A stretch of DNA of 64,000 bases from contig CABDWT010000016.1 in NCBI GenBank assembly GCA_901456055.1, forward strand, positions 248,001 to 312,000, read 5' to 3'. Origin of the DNA: Phytobacter ursingii. GTDB lineage: Bacteria; Pseudomonadota; Gammaproteobacteria; Enterobacterales; Enterobacteriaceae. A program made the translations under genes and the position numbers. Of the stretch, positions 8,170 to 18,342 are shown in pieces; within the stretch, counting starts at the first letter, position 1; each line of letters starts with the position of its first letter. The notes beneath the pieces were generated by a model. It was not told the origin of the DNA, did not search any database, and saw only the letters and a program-made list of their open reading frames with translations.

Positions 8170-8889
8170 GTGAATTCACTGTATACCGCTGAAGGTGTAA
8201 TGGATAAACACTCGCTGTGGCAGCGTTATGTACCTTTGGTGCGTCACGAAGCATTGCGCCTGCAGGTGCGTTTGCCGGCGAGTGTGGAACTGGACGATCT
8301 GCTACAGGCGGGCGGGATCGGGTTACTGAATGCAGTTGACCGATACGACGCTCTGCAAGGAACGGCATTTACCACTTACGCAGTGCAGCGCATTCGTGGG
8401 GCCATGCTGGATGAATTGCGCAGCCGTGATTGGGTACCGCGCAGTGTCCGGCGTAACGCTCGCGAAGTAGCACAGGCTATGGGGCAACTTGAGCAAGAGC
8501 TGGGACGTAATGCGACCGAAACAGAAGTCGCACAACGCCTCGGTGTTCCGGTTGAAGAATACCGTCAGATGCTGCTTGATACCAACAATAGCCAGCTTTT
8601 CTCCTATGACGAATGGCGAGAAGAGCACGGTGACAGTATCGAAGTTGTGACTGACGATCATCAACAGGAAAACCCGTTATTCCAGTTAATGGAAAGTAAT
8701 TTGCGTCACCGTGTAATGGAAGCGATTGAATCCTTACCGGAGCGCGAACAACTGGTTCTGACGCTTTATTACCAGGAAGAGCTTAATCTCAAAGAGATTG
8801 GTGCTGTTCTTGACGTCGGAGAATCTCGGGTTAGCCAATTGCATAGCCAGGCTATTAAGCGCTTACGTACAAAGCTGGGTAAGTTATAG
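8170..8889 (+). CDS. fliA: flagellar sigma factor FliA (sigma-28)
   Basis: RNA polymerase sigma factor for class-3 flagellar genes; it recognises the promoters found above in this window and is held inactive by FlgM. The 239-aa protein has sigma region 2 (DDLLQAGGIGLLNAVDRYD, then AFTTYAVQRIRGAMLDELR), region 3 and region 4 (LVLTLYYQEELNLKEIGAVL, then SRVSQLHSQAIKRLR). The GTG at 8170 is used because the protein aligns from VNSLYTAEGVM with E. coli FliA, which also starts with GTG. fliZ follows after 71 nt in the same operon. Confidence 0.97.
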   Translation: MNSLYTAEGVMDKHSLWQRYVPLVRHEALRLQVRLPASVELDDLLQAGGIGLLNAVDRYDALQGTAFTTYAVQRIRGAMLDELRSRDWVPRSVRRNAREVAQAMGQLEQELGRNATETEVAQRLGVPVEEYRQMLLDTNNSQLFSYDEWREEHGDSIEVVTDDHQQENPLFQLMESNLRHRVMEAIESLPEREQLVLTLYYQEELNLKEIGAVLDVGESRVSQLHSQAIKRLRTKLGKL

Positions 8890-8960
8890 GTTGGTGAGAC
8901 TATCCGTACTGGATCGCCCCTGAAAAATGCCGCACAACGCATTGACAACCAGGAGTTATC

Positions 8961-9512
8961 ATGACGGTGCAGCAACCTAAAAGACGGCCATTAAGCCGCT
9001 ATTTAAAAGACTTTAAACACAGCCAAACACATTGCGCACATTGTCACAAGTTACTCGACCGCATCACCCTGGTGCGTCGAGGCGAAATTGTGAACAAGAT
9101 TGCAATATCACGCCTGGATATGCTTCTGGATGAGGCTGCCTGGCTGCAGGAACAAAAAGAATGGGTAGCGCTCTGCCGATTCTGCGGTGACCTGCATTGC
9201 AAAGAGCAAAGTGATTTCTTCGATATCATTGGATTTAAACAATTCCTTTTCGATCACACTGAAATGAGCCATGGCACGGTGCGCGAATACGTTGTTCGTC
9301 TTCGCCGGCTGGGAAATCATTTAAGTGAGCTTAATATCTCTCGTGATCTTCTTGACGAAGGGTATCCTGATGAAAATCTGGAGCCCTGGTTACCCACCAC
9401 CAGTACCAATAATTACCGTATCGCGTTGCGTAAGTACGCACAATTTAAAGCACAAGCACGCTTTAACGTTGCGCAAAAGATCGCTGTCGGTGCTCGATCT
9501 GATATATATTAA
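8961..9512 (+). CDS. fliZ: flagellar regulator FliZ (183 aa)
   Basis: DNA-binding regulator that in E. coli represses sigma-S-dependent promoters, including curli control, and in Salmonella raises FlhDC activity. The length (183 aa) and sequence match FliZ along the whole protein, with a tyrosine-recombinase-like N-terminal DNA-binding part, several Cys/His residues near the start and CRFCGDLHC at about 72-80. AGGAG lies 7 nt before the ATG. It is co-transcribed with fliA. Its link to curli is notable because the csg genes lie at the other end of this window. Confidence 0.96.
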   Translation: MTVQQPKRRPLSRYLKDFKHSQTHCAHCHKLLDRITLVRRGEIVNKIAISRLDMLLDEAAWLQEQKEWVALCRFCGDLHCKEQSDFFDIIGFKQFLFDHTEMSHGTVREYVVRLRRLGNHLSELNISRDLLDEGYPDENLEPWLPTTSTNNYRIALRKYAQFKAQARFNVAQKIAVGARSDIY

Positions 9513-9525
9513 AAATGAATAAAAT

Positions 9526-9569
9526 GTAACGCACAGGTGCCTGAAAATGATTCAGGTACCGTGCGTTAC
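9526..9569. repeat. long hairpin between fliZ and tcyJ
   Basis: GTAACGCAC (9526-9534) pairs with GTGCGTTAC (9561-9569), and the inner GGTGCCTGAA pairs with TTCAGGTACC through one G-U pair, giving about 19 bp with a single bulged A. No T-run follows on either strand. It lies 14 nt after the fliZ stop and 28 nt before tcyJ, so it may stabilise or process the fliAZ message or attenuate read-through into tcyJ. Confidence 0.75.
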
Positions 9570-9596
9570 GCTCTTCATTTTCTGGTCGGAGACACT

Positions 9597-10397
9597 ATGA
9601 AACTTGCACTTTTGGGTCGTCAGGCGCTGATGGGTGTTATGGCAGTCGCGCTGGTTGCGGGGATGAGCGTCAAAACGTTCGCCGCTGAAAATTTACTGAA
9701 TAAAGTTAAAGAGCGTGGCACGTTGCTGGTTGGACTGGAAGGCACCTATCCGCCGTTCAGCTTTCAGGGTGATGATGGCAAGCTTACCGGTTTTGAAGTT
9801 GAATTTGCCGATGCGCTGGCGAAACATTTGGGCGTGAAAGCAGCGCTGAAACCCACCAAGTGGGATGGCATGCTGGCGTCGCTGGATTCAAAACGTATTG
9901 ATGTGGTGATTAACCAGGTCACTATCTCCGATGAACGTAAGAAAAAATACGATTTCTCCACCCCCTACACCGTCTCGGGTATTCAGGCACTGGTGAAAAA
10001 AGGCAATGAAGAGAGCATCAAATCCTCTGCCGATCTGAAAGGCAAAAAAGTGGGCGTGGGTCTGGGTACCAACTATGAAGAGTGGCTGCGCGCCAATGTG
10101 CAGGGCGTGGATATCCGTACCTACGATGATGATCCGACAAAATACCAGGATCTGCGCGTAGGCCGTATTGATGCCATTCTGGTGGACCGTCTTGCCGCGC
10201 TCGATCTGGTGAAAAAAACCAACAATACGCTGGCCGTTGCGGGGGATGCTTTCTCACGTCAGGAAGCGGGTGTCGCATTGCGTAAAGGTAACGAAGACCT
10301 GCTGAAAGCCATTGATGCGGCGATTGCCGACATGCAGAAAGACGGCACTCTGAAAGCGCTATCGGAAAAATGGTTCGGCGCTGATGTAACGAAGTAA
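9597..10397 (+). CDS. tcyJ: cystine ABC transporter substrate-binding protein TcyJ (FliY)
   Basis: Periplasmic binding protein for L-cystine and related sulfur compounds, delivering them to TcyL/TcyN. The 266-aa protein starts with a signal peptide (basic MKLALLGR, hydrophobic stretch, cleavage after about VKTFA). The solute-binding family 3 fold follows, with LLVGLEGTYPPFSF and GFEVEFADALAKHLG. The ATG at 9597 is preceded by GGAG and gives the E. coli length. A terminator follows, but dcyD, tcyL and tcyN downstream belong to the same pathway. Confidence 0.97.
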   Translation: MKLALLGRQALMGVMAVALVAGMSVKTFAAENLLNKVKERGTLLVGLEGTYPPFSFQGDDGKLTGFEVEFADALAKHLGVKAALKPTKWDGMLASLDSKRIDVVINQVTISDERKKKYDFSTPYTVSGIQALVKKGNEESIKSSADLKGKKVGVGLGTNYEEWLRANVQGVDIRTYDDDPTKYQDLRVGRIDAILVDRLAALDLVKKTNNTLAVAGDAFSRQEAGVALRKGNEDLLKAIDAAIADMQKDGTLKALSEKWFGADVTK

Positions 10398-10410
10398 TCT
10401 CTCCGTAAGA

Positions 10411-11484
<1,074 letters not shown>

Positions 11485-11505
11485 TCTCCGGGCAGAACAA
11501 CCATA

Positions 11506-12174
11506 ATGCAAGAAAGTCTACAGCTGGTTTTCGACTCAGCGCCGTTCCTGCTTAAAGGGGCGATATTTACACTGCAACTGAGCATCGGCGGCATGTTCTT
11601 TGGCCTGCTGCTGGGGTTTGTACTGGCGTTAATGCGCTTGTCGCCGCTGCTGCCAGTACGCTGGCTGGCACGCGTCTACATCTCGATTTTTCGCGGTACG
11701 CCGCTTATCGCCCAGCTGTTTATGATCTACTACGGCTTGCCGCAATTTGGCATTGAGCTGGATCCGATCCCGGCGGCGATGATCGGTTTGTCGCTCAACA
11801 CTGCCGCCTATGCCTCGGAAACATTGCGCGCGGCGATCTCGTCTATTGATAAAGGGCAGTGGGAAGCCGCCGCGAGTATTGGCATGACACCATGGCAAAC
11901 GTTACGGCGCGCAATACTGCCACAGGCCGCGCGCGTGGCGTTGCCGCCGCTCTCTAACAGCTTCATCAGCCTGGTGAAAGACACCTCGCTGGCGGCGACG
12001 ATTCAGGTACCGGAGCTGTTCCGTCAGGCGCAGCTGATCACTTCGCGTACGCTGGAAGTGTTCACGATGTATCTTGCCGCTTCGCTGATTTATTGGGTTA
12101 TGGCGACAGTGCTCTCTGCGTTGCAGAACTATTTTGAAAACCAGTTGAACCGTCAGGAGCGCGATCCGAAATGA
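11506..12174 (+). CDS. tcyL: cystine ABC transporter permease TcyL (YecS)
   Basis: Inner-membrane permease of the cystine importer. The 222-aa protein has several hydrophobic segments and the EAA loop typical of amino-acid permeases (EAAASIGMTPWQTLRRAILPQA, about residues 120-141). The stop overlaps the start of tcyN (ATGA), indicating coupled translation of permease and ATPase. Confidence 0.97.
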   Translation: MQESLQLVFDSAPFLLKGAIFTLQLSIGGMFFGLLLGFVLALMRLSPLLPVRWLARVYISIFRGTPLIAQLFMIYYGLPQFGIELDPIPAAMIGLSLNTAAYASETLRAAISSIDKGQWEAAASIGMTPWQTLRRAILPQAARVALPPLSNSFISLVKDTSLAATIQVPELFRQAQLITSRTLEVFTMYLAASLIYWVMATVLSALQNYFENQLNRQERDPK

Positions 12175-12923
12175 GTGCTATCGAAGTGAAAAACCTGGTG
12201 AAACAATTCCACGGCCAGACGGTGCTGCACGGTATCGATCTTGAGGTGGCGCAAGGGGAAGTGGTGGCAATTATCGGCCCCAGCGGATCCGGAAAAACCA
12301 CGCTATTGCGCAGTATCAACCTGCTGGAGCAGCCCGAGAGCGGTACGATTCGGGTGGGCAATATGACCATTGATATGGCAAAGCCGTTGGGACAACAGAA
12401 AAACCTGATTCGCCAGTTGCGCCAGCATGTAGGTTTCGTGTTCCAGAACTTCAATCTCTTTCCACATCGCACGGTACTGGAAAACATCATCGAAGGGCCG
12501 GTGATTGTGAAAGGGGAAACGAAGGATGAAGCGACAGCACGGGCGCGGGAGCTGCTGGCCAAAGTAGGGTTAAGTGGTAAAGAAACCAGTTATCCGCGGC
12601 GGTTATCCGGCGGACAACAGCAGCGCGTCGCGATTGCGCGTGCGCTGGCGATGCGCCCGGATGTCATCCTGTTCGATGAACCGACCTCGGCGTTGGATCC
12701 TGAGCTGGTGGGAGAGGTGCTCAATACCATCAGGCAACTGGCGCAGGAAAAACGAACGATGGTCATTGTTACCCATGAAATGAGCTTTGCGCGAGATGTC
12801 GCAGACCGGGCCATCTTCATGGATCAGGGGCGCATTATCGAACAGGGTGCGGCGAAGTCATTATTCGCGAATCCGCAGCAGCCACGCACACAGCAATTTC
12901 TGGAAAAATTCCTGATGCAGTAA
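12171..12923 (+). CDS. tcyN: cystine ABC transporter ATPase TcyN (YecC)
   Basis: ATP-hydrolysing subunit of the cystine importer. Visible motifs are Walker A GPSGSGKTT (about 37-45), signature LSGGQQQR (about 145-152), Walker B VILFDEPTSALD (about 164-175) and the switch His in IVTHEM. Length 250 aa as in E. coli. It overlaps tcyL by four bases and is followed by a hairpin. Confidence 0.97.
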   Translation: MSAIEVKNLVKQFHGQTVLHGIDLEVAQGEVVAIIGPSGSGKTTLLRSINLLEQPESGTIRVGNMTIDMAKPLGQQKNLIRQLRQHVGFVFQNFNLFPHRTVLENIIEGPVIVKGETKDEATARARELLAKVGLSGKETSYPRRLSGGQQQRVAIARALAMRPDVILFDEPTSALDPELVGEVLNTIRQLAQEKRTMVIVTHEMSFARDVADRAIFMDQGRIIEQGAAKSLFANPQQPRTQQFLEKFLMQ

Positions 12924-12925
12924 TG

Positions 12926-12967
12926 ACTCACCGATTCGGCAGCGACTCGCTTTTCGAATCGGTGAGT
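12926..12967. terminator. hairpin after tcyN
   Basis: A 13-bp perfect stem, ACTCACCGATTCG (12926-12938) with CGAATCGGTGAGT (12955-12967), begins two bases after the tcyN stop. No long T-run follows, so it may act as a weak or factor-assisted terminator or as a 3' end stabiliser. From here to sdiA (about 250 nt) the DNA is AT-rich and without genes. Confidence 0.7.
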
Positions 12968-13220
12968 TGTATCAACTTAAGCTAAATTTATTAGCGCACT
13001 TTAAAGCATATGCATTGCAAATAACGCTATTTAGCCACTCTCCGTCGCCGCATTTTCCCGCAAAAAACAGTAGCTTCTGCCTTCACAGCTCGCCATAACC
13101 TGCGAAAATTTTTACTGATTTCCGCTAATACCGATATTTTACACTTATAAAAAAGATTTATGTGTTAATTTAATGTATCCATAATAATGATTATTATTGT
13201 CAGGGGTGATATCGGTCAGT

Positions 13221-13943
13221 ATGCAGGATAATGATTTTTTCTCGTGGCGCAGGGAAATGCTGCTACGTTTTCAGGAGATAACCGACAAGGAAGAGGTCTA
13301 TTCAACATTAAAGCAGCAAACGCAGCTGCTTGAATTTGATTTTTTTGCACTGTGTGTTCGTCATCCGGTGCCGTTTACGCGCCCGAAAATCAATGTCCAC
13401 ACCACGTACCCGGATGCCTGGATGGCACATTACCAGGCTGAAAATTATTTCGCGATTGATCCGGTACTTAAACCAGAGAATTTCCTTCACGGGCATTTAC
13501 CGTGGAATGACAAATTATTTCACGAGACACCGGAATTATGGAATACCGCACGGGATTTTGGATTACGTAAAGGGATAACGCAGTGTTTGATGCTGCCAAA
13601 CCATGCACTGGGATTCTTGTCCGTGTCTCGCTCGAGTATTCTCCATCATCCAGAGCATGATGAAGAGATTGAGTTGCGCCTGCAAACACTGATTCAACAC
13701 AGCCTGATCACGCTTTCCCGACTGGGAGACAATATGGTCATTGCGCCGGAAATGAAATTCAGTAAGCGCGAGAAAGAAATTCTGAAATGGACTGCGGAAG
13801 GGAAGACATCGGCCGAAATCGCTATGATTTTGTCCATATCTGAGAATACGGTGAATTTTCACCAAAAGAACATGCAGAAAAAATTCAACGCGCCGAATAA
13901 AACACAGATTGCCTGTTATGCGGCGGCAACGGGAATCATCTGA
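13221..13943 (+). CDS. sdiA: LuxR-family acyl-homoserine-lactone receptor SdiA
   Basis: Orphan quorum-sensing regulator that senses AHLs made by other bacteria; the host makes none through LuxI here. The 240-aa protein has the autoinducer domain (about 20-165) and the LuxR helix-turn-helix (about 175-238: KREKEILKWTAEGKTSAEIA, then SENTVNFHQKNM). It aligns from MQDNDFFSWRR, so the ATG at 13221 is chosen although its ribosome site is weak. The ligand domain differs visibly from E. coli SdiA, whereas the DNA-binding domain is nearly identical. It lies immediately before yecF and uvrY as in E. coli. Confidence 0.96.
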   Translation: MQDNDFFSWRREMLLRFQEITDKEEVYSTLKQQTQLLEFDFFALCVRHPVPFTRPKINVHTTYPDAWMAHYQAENYFAIDPVLKPENFLHGHLPWNDKLFHETPELWNTARDFGLRKGITQCLMLPNHALGFLSVSRSSILHHPEHDEEIELRLQTLIQHSLITLSRLGDNMVIAPEMKFSKREKEILKWTAEGKTSAEIAMILSISENTVNFHQKNMQKKFNAPNKTQIACYAAATGII

Positions 13944-13975
13944 TCTGCATCTTCGTTCTGCGTGCCAGACGTATA

Positions 13976-14004
13976 CCGGCTGCCAGCTTTTGTGCTGCCA
14001 GCCG
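13976..14004. terminator. hairpin between convergent sdiA and yecF
   Basis: CCGGCTGCCAGC (13976-13987) pairs with GCTGCCAGCCGG (13993-14004) with one internal C-C mismatch. It lies between the two convergent stop codons, a position typical of a bidirectional terminator, but flanking T-runs are poor. Confidence 0.5.
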
Positions 14005-14011
14005 GATTTAC

Positions 14012-14236
14012 TTACTGACGATAAGCTTGTTTGATCTGCTTCACCGTGTTGGTGAATACCGCAGCCTGAGCTTCATCTTCCAGCGTCGCGATCTGTTTTT
14101 CCATTTTAATGATGACGCGACCTGCATCAGCCTGCCCCATAGCCTGCAACATCAGCGTGATCATCGTTTTCAGGCATGAGACTTCCTGAGCCAGTTCCTG
14201 GTTATTATCAGCAGTGGAAAAATCAGGTGTGCTCAT
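14012..14236 (-). CDS. yecF: DUF2594 family protein YecF
   Basis: A 74-aa conserved enterobacterial protein of unknown function, same length as E. coli YecF. It is rich in Ala, Glu and Gln and looks helical, with no signal or membrane segment. It is convergent with sdiA and divergent from uvrY, the same arrangement as in E. coli. Confidence 0.92.
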   Translation of the reverse strand: MSTPDFSTADNNQELAQEVSCLKTMITLMLQAMGQADAGRVIIKMEKQIATLEDEAQAAVFTNTVKQIKQAYRQ

Positions 14237-14698
14237 TTATTTACCTCGTTCTGTTACCGCGCTTAGCGTGACGGTGAATGTCAAAGCGGCGGAGTATACC
14301 ACAAGCCTGGGGAAAAATAGCAGTGGTTGTTTTATACGCGCGCGTTATCTGGTTTATTAAATTAAACATTAACCGAATATTTAATTTTAATAGTGCAGGC
14401 AAAATATATGTTTAATAGAGGTAGAGCGTCGGTTAATTATTGTTACAAAGTACCGCTTCTTTTTCCCCGGCAGAATAAAAAAAGTGCGTTCCGTCAACTT
14501 TCCGAAAAGCACTTTTAAACACGCAAACCTGATGCGGCGCGGGTTAAGAAAGTTTCCACAAAATGTACAGGTTAATTTCCAAAAACGAGACCAAAATCGA
14601 ATGAGTGGCATTTTTTAACTTTCAATAATGCGGCAAAAACCGTTAGTATGTGAAGAATTAGCTTGCAGCAGCGTCATCCCTTTTCTGGAGATATTCCA
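14237..14698. other. yecF-uvrY intergenic region, no gene seen
   Basis: About 460 bases between divergently transcribed genes. The middle (14330-14430) is AT-rich with repeated TTAAT/ATTTAA words. I see no convincing coding frame. It should contain the promoters of yecF and uvrY, but none stands out enough to place. Confidence 0.5.
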
Positions 14699-15355
14699 TT
14701 GATCAACGTACTTCTTGTTGATGACCACGAACTGGTGCGCGCAGGGATACGACGCATTCTCGAAGATATTAAAGGCATAAAAATTTCTGGCGAAGTTTGT
14801 TGCGGCGAGGATGCCGTAAAATGGTGCCGGGCACATTCCGTCGACGTTGTGTTGATGGACATGAACATGCCGGGCATCGGCGGCCTTGAAGCCACACGCA
14901 AGATTGCGCGCGCTAATATCGACACCAAAGTCATCATGCTTACCATCCATACAGAAAACCCGCTTCCGGCGAAAGTGATGCAAGCTGGCGCGTCAGGTTA
15001 TCTCAGCAAAGGCGCTGCACCGCAAGAAGTCGTCAATGCGATTCGCTCCGTCCATTCCGGACAACGATATATTGCGTCTGATATTGCTCAGCAGATGGCT
15101 CTCAGTCAGATTGAACCGGAAAAAACCGACTCACCGTTTGATAGTTTGTCTGAACGTGAATTGCAGATTATGCTGATGATCACTAAAGGTCAGAAGGTCA
15201 ATGAGATCTCTGAGCAACTGAATCTCAGCCCCAAAACGGTGAACAGCTATCGCTATCGCATGTTCAGTAAATTGAACATTCATGGTGACGTGGAGCTGAC
15301 TCACCTGGCGATTCGCCATGGTCTGTGCAATGCGGAGACGTTAGCAAGTCAGTGA
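14699..15355 (+). CDS. uvrY: response regulator UvrY
   Basis: NarL/FixJ-type response regulator, partner of the sensor kinase BarA, which activates the small RNAs CsrB/CsrC. The receiver domain has [10 protein letters not shown], the phospho-acceptor Asp in [10 protein letters not shown] (D54) and Lys in GYLSKG; the C-terminal HTH is [20 protein letters not shown] and following. The TTG at 14699 is chosen: TGGAG lies 8 nt upstream and the resulting 218-aa protein equals E. coli UvrY, which also uses TTG. Its stop overlaps the uvrC start. Confidence 0.96.
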   Translation: MINVLLVDDHELVRAGIRRILEDIKGIKISGEVCCGEDAVKWCRAHSVDVVLMDMNMPGIGGLEATRKIARANIDTKVIMLTIHTENPLPAKVMQAGASGYLSKGAAPQEVVNAIRSVHSGQRYIASDIAQQMALSQIEPEKTDSPFDSLSERELQIMLMITKGQKVNEISEQLNLSPKTVNSYRYRMFSKLNIHGDVELTHLAIRHGLCNAETLASQ

Positions 15356-17184
15356 ATGAAGTTTTCGATTCAAAAGCCTTTCTCAAAACAGTGACCAGCA
15401 AACCGGGTGTCTACCGTATGTATGACACCGGCGGTACGGTTATCTATGTTGGCAAAGCAAAAGATCTTAAAAAGCGCCTCTCCAGTTATTTTCGCAGCAA
15501 TCTCGCCTCGCGAAAAACAGAGGCGCTGGTTGCGCAGATCCAGCAGATTGATGTCACGGTAACGCATACCGAGACGGAAGCATTATTGCTGGAACACAAC
15601 TACATCAAACTTTACCAGCCGCGTTACAACGTATTACTGCGTGATGATAAATCCTATCCTTTTATCTTCCTGAGCGGCGACACACATCCGCGCCTGGCGA
15701 TGCATCGTGGTGCGAAGCATGCCAAAGGGGAGTACTTTGGCCCGTTTCCAAACGGTTACGCGGTGAGGGAGACACTGGCGCTCCTGCAAAAGATTTTCCC
15801 CGTTCGCCAATGCGGAAATAGCGTCTATCGCAATCGCTCGCGGCCGTGTCTGCAATATCAGATTGGTCGCTGTCTGGGACCTTGCGTGGCAGGCCTCGTC
15901 AGCGAAGAGGAATACGCGCAGCAGGTGGATTACGTGCGCCTTTTCCTGGCAGGTAAAGATGATCAGGTGCTTACGAAACTGATTGCCCGAATGGAAAAAG
16001 CCAGCCAGGCGCTGGAATTTGAAGAGGCAGCGCGTATTCGCGATCAAATTCAGGCCGTGCGCCGGGTAACCGAAAAACAGTTTGTCTCAAATACCGGCGA
16101 CGATCTGGACGTGATTGGCGTGGCATTCGATGCTGGCATGGCCTGTGTGCACGTGCTCTTTATTCGCCAGGGTAAAGTATTAGGTAGCCGCAGTTATTTC
16201 CCCAAAGTGCCGAATGGTACTGAGCTTGGTGAGGTGGTGGAAACCTTTGTCGGGCAATTTTACTTGCAGGGGAGCCAGATGCGCACTCTGCCGGGTGAGA
16301 TCCTGCTGGATTTTAACCTCAATGACAAAACGCTTTTGGCGGATTCATTGTCGGGGCTTGCCGGACGCAAAGTAAACGTGCAGACCAAACCACGTGGCGA
16401 TCGTGCGCGCTACCTGAAACTGGCGCGTACCAATGCCGCGACGGCGCTTAGCACGAAATTATCGCAGCAGTCGACCGTCAACCAGCGGCTGACGGCGCTG
16501 GCAACCTTGCTAAAACTGCCTGAAGTTAAGCGTATGGAATGTTTTGATATTAGCCATACCATGGGTGAGCAGACGGTGGCGTCCTGTGTGGTATTTGATG
16601 CCAACGGGCCTGTGCGTGCGGAATACCGGCGTTATAACATCACTGGTATCACGCCCGGCGATGATTACGCTGCAATGAACCAGGTGCTGCGTCGTCGTTA
16701 CGGGAAGGCGATTGAAGAGAATAAAATTCCGGATGTGATTTTGATCGACGGCGGGAAAGGGCAGTTAGGGCAGGCCAAAGCGGTTTTTGCTGAACTCGAC
16801 GTTCCGTGGGATAAACATCATCCATTGCTGCTGGGCGTGGCGAAAGGTACCGACCGCAAAGCGGGGCTTGAGACGTTGTTTTTTGAGCCGGAAGGCGAAG
16901 GGTTTAGTCTGCCTCCTGATTCCCCCGCGTTGCATGTGATACAGCATATTCGCGACGAGTCGCACGATCATGCGATCAGCGGGCATCGCAAAAAGCGGGC
17001 AAAGGTGAAGAATACCAGTACCCTGGAAACCATCGAAGGCGTTGGTCCAAAGCGTCGCCAGATACTGTTAAAGTACATGGGGGGGCTGCAGGGCTTGCTG
17101 AATGCGAGTATTGAAGAAATTGCAAAAGTGCCGGGCATCTCGCAAGGTCTGGCAGAAAAGATCTACTACTCGTTGAAACATTAA
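15352..17184 (+). CDS. uvrC: excinuclease ABC subunit C
   Basis: UvrC makes both incisions around DNA lesions in nucleotide excision repair. The 610-aa protein shows the N-terminal GIY-YIG nuclease ([24 protein letters not shown]), a UVR motif (about residues 204-239, [13 protein letters not shown]), the RNase H-like C-terminal nuclease and two helix-hairpin-helix motifs at the end ([22 protein letters not shown]). The start is taken as GTG at 15352, overlapping the uvrY stop as GTGA, which gives the E. coli length. It is co-transcribed with uvrY and pgsA. Confidence 0.96.
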   Translation: MNEVFDSKAFLKTVTSKPGVYRMYDTGGTVIYVGKAKDLKKRLSSYFRSNLASRKTEALVAQIQQIDVTVTHTETEALLLEHNYIKLYQPRYNVLLRDDKSYPFIFLSGDTHPRLAMHRGAKHAKGEYFGPFPNGYAVRETLALLQKIFPVRQCGNSVYRNRSRPCLQYQIGRCLGPCVAGLVSEEEYAQQVDYVRLFLAGKDDQVLTKLIARMEKASQALEFEEAARIRDQIQAVRRVTEKQFVSNTGDDLDVIGVAFDAGMACVHVLFIRQGKVLGSRSYFPKVPNGTELGEVVETFVGQFYLQGSQMRTLPGEILLDFNLNDKTLLADSLSGLAGRKVNVQTKPRGDRARYLKLARTNAATALSTKLSQQSTVNQRLTALATLLKLPEVKRMECFDISHTMGEQTVASCVVFDANGPVRAEYRRYNITGITPGDDYAAMNQVLRRRYGKAIEENKIPDVILIDGGKGQLGQAKAVFAELDVPWDKHHPLLLGVAKGTDRKAGLETLFFEPEGEGFSLPPDSPALHVIQHIRDESHDHAISGHRKKRAKVKNTSTLETIEGVGPKRRQILLKYMGGLQGLLNASIEEIAKVPGISQGLAEKIYYSLKH

Positions 17185-17240
17185 GGGCTCTGTAGCAACA
17201 TAGGGTCAAAATTTACTGACAACAGATAGTTACCGTCATT

Positions 17241-17789
17241 ATGCGATTTAATATCCCTACGTTGCTTACCCTGTTTCGCGTCATCCTTATCCCATTTTTT
17301 GTTTTGGCATTTTACTTGCCTTTTCAATGGGCTTCGTTTGCATGCGCGCTGATTTTTCTCGTCGCCGCAGTCACCGACTGGTTTGATGGTTTCCTTGCGC
17401 GCCGCTGGAACCAGAGTACGCGTTTTGGTGCATTTCTGGATCCGGTGGCAGATAAAGTGATGGTCGCTATCGCAATGGTGCTGGTAGCAGAGCATTACCA
17501 CACCTGGTGGGTGACGCTCCCGGCGGCAACCATGATTGCCCGCGAGATTATTATTTCGGCCCTGCGCGAATGGATGGCGGAATTGGGTAAACGCAACAGT
17601 GTTGCCGTCTCCTGGATCGGTAAAGTGAAAACGACCGCACAAATGACTGCACTGGTCTGGATGCTCTGGCGTCCAAATGAATGGGTCGAATGGGCGGGGA
17701 TTGGCCTTTTCCTGGTTGCTGCGGTACTGACACTGTGGTCGATGTTGCAATATTTGAACGCTGCCCGCGGAGATTTGCTTGAACAGTGA
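17241..17789 (+). CDS. pgsA: phosphatidylglycerophosphate synthase
   Basis: Inner-membrane enzyme that makes phosphatidylglycerol phosphate from CDP-diacylglycerol and glycerol 3-phosphate. The CDP-alcohol phosphotransferase signature DG-x2-AR-x8-G-x3-D-x3-D is complete in [20 protein letters not shown] followed by PVADK (about residues 50-75). Length 182 aa as in E. coli, with several transmembrane helices. It follows uvrC by 56 nt. Confidence 0.97.
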   Translation: MRFNIPTLLTLFRVILIPFFVLAFYLPFQWASFACALIFLVAAVTDWFDGFLARRWNQSTRFGAFLDPVADKVMVAIAMVLVAEHYHTWWVTLPAATMIAREIIISALREWMAELGKRNSVAVSWIGKVKTTAQMTALVWMLWRPNEWVEWAGIGLFLVAAVLTLWSMLQYLNAARGDLLEQ

Positions 17790-17838
17790 TCGTTTCGCGT
17801 TAATTTTCAGCAAACGATCCGGGTTTTGAAAAATATCG

Positions 17839-17866
17839 TTGACTCAGTGCGTCAGGTAAGTAGAAT
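17839..17866 (+). promoter_or_regulatory. promoter of the glyW-cysT-leuZ tRNA operon
   Basis: TTGACT (17839-17844), 16-nt spacer, TAGAAT (17861-17866), followed by a fairly GC-rich start region. It lies about 72 nt before tRNA-Gly and is the expected strong stable-RNA promoter. Confidence 0.8.
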
Positions 17867-17938
17867 GCATCGCATCGGACGGCAGCGTAGCTCGCCAGAA
17901 GATAACAAAATCAAGTGATTAGAACAAAACTTGATATT

Positions 17939-18014
<76 letters not shown>

Positions 18015-18066
18015 GTTTAAAAGCATCGGCATATTGCGGGTGTTGGCTGAAAGGCATGAAGATTCT

Positions 18067-18140
18067 GGCGCGTTAGCAAAGCGGTTATGTAGCGGATTGC
18101 AAATCCGTCTAGTCCGGTTCGACTCCGGAACGCGCCTCCA
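18067..18140 (+). tRNA. cysT: tRNA-Cys (GCA)
   Basis: 74-nt tRNA including CCA, acceptor GGCGCGT/ACGCGCC, anticodon GCA. Second gene of the operon. Confidence 0.98.
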
Positions 18141-18152
18141 ATTTCTTCCCGA

Positions 18153-18239
18153 GCCCGGGTGGTGGAATCGGTAGACACAAGGGATTTAAAATCCCTCGGC
18201 GTTCGCGCTGTGCGGGTTCAAGTCCCGCCCCGGGTACCA
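18153..18239 (+). tRNA. leuZ: tRNA-Leu (TAA), prophage integration site
   Basis: 87-nt tRNA with long variable arm, acceptor GCCCGGG/CCCGGGT, anticodon TAA, encoded CCA. The prophage is inserted at its 3' half; the phage end restores the complete tRNA on this side, while a truncated copy of the 3' part lies at 57250. leuZ therefore remains functional. Confidence 0.98.
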
Positions 18240-18303
18240 TGGGAAAAATAAGAATAATCAAAGCAATAAGCAGTGTCGTGAAACCACCTCCGGGTGGTTT
18301 TTT
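18183..18303 (+). repeat. attL direct repeat (leuZ 3' end plus terminator)
   Basis: 121 bases matching 57250-57370 with a single difference (18247 A versus 57314 G). It covers the last 57 nt of leuZ and 64 nt beyond, including the leuZ terminator (AACCACC/GGGTGGTT plus T-run, 18282-18303). The actual strand-exchange site must lie within it. The integrase gene begins 40 nt to the right. Confidence 0.93.
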
Positions 18304-18342
18304 CGTTGCTGCATACCACTTTCATAATATCCCTTCGTAATA

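Noticed and set aside
9526-9569. Hairpin after fliZ considered as a REP element
   Set aside because: Its arms do not match the REP consensus and the only similar words in the window (57213-57249) share just the GTGCGTTA end.
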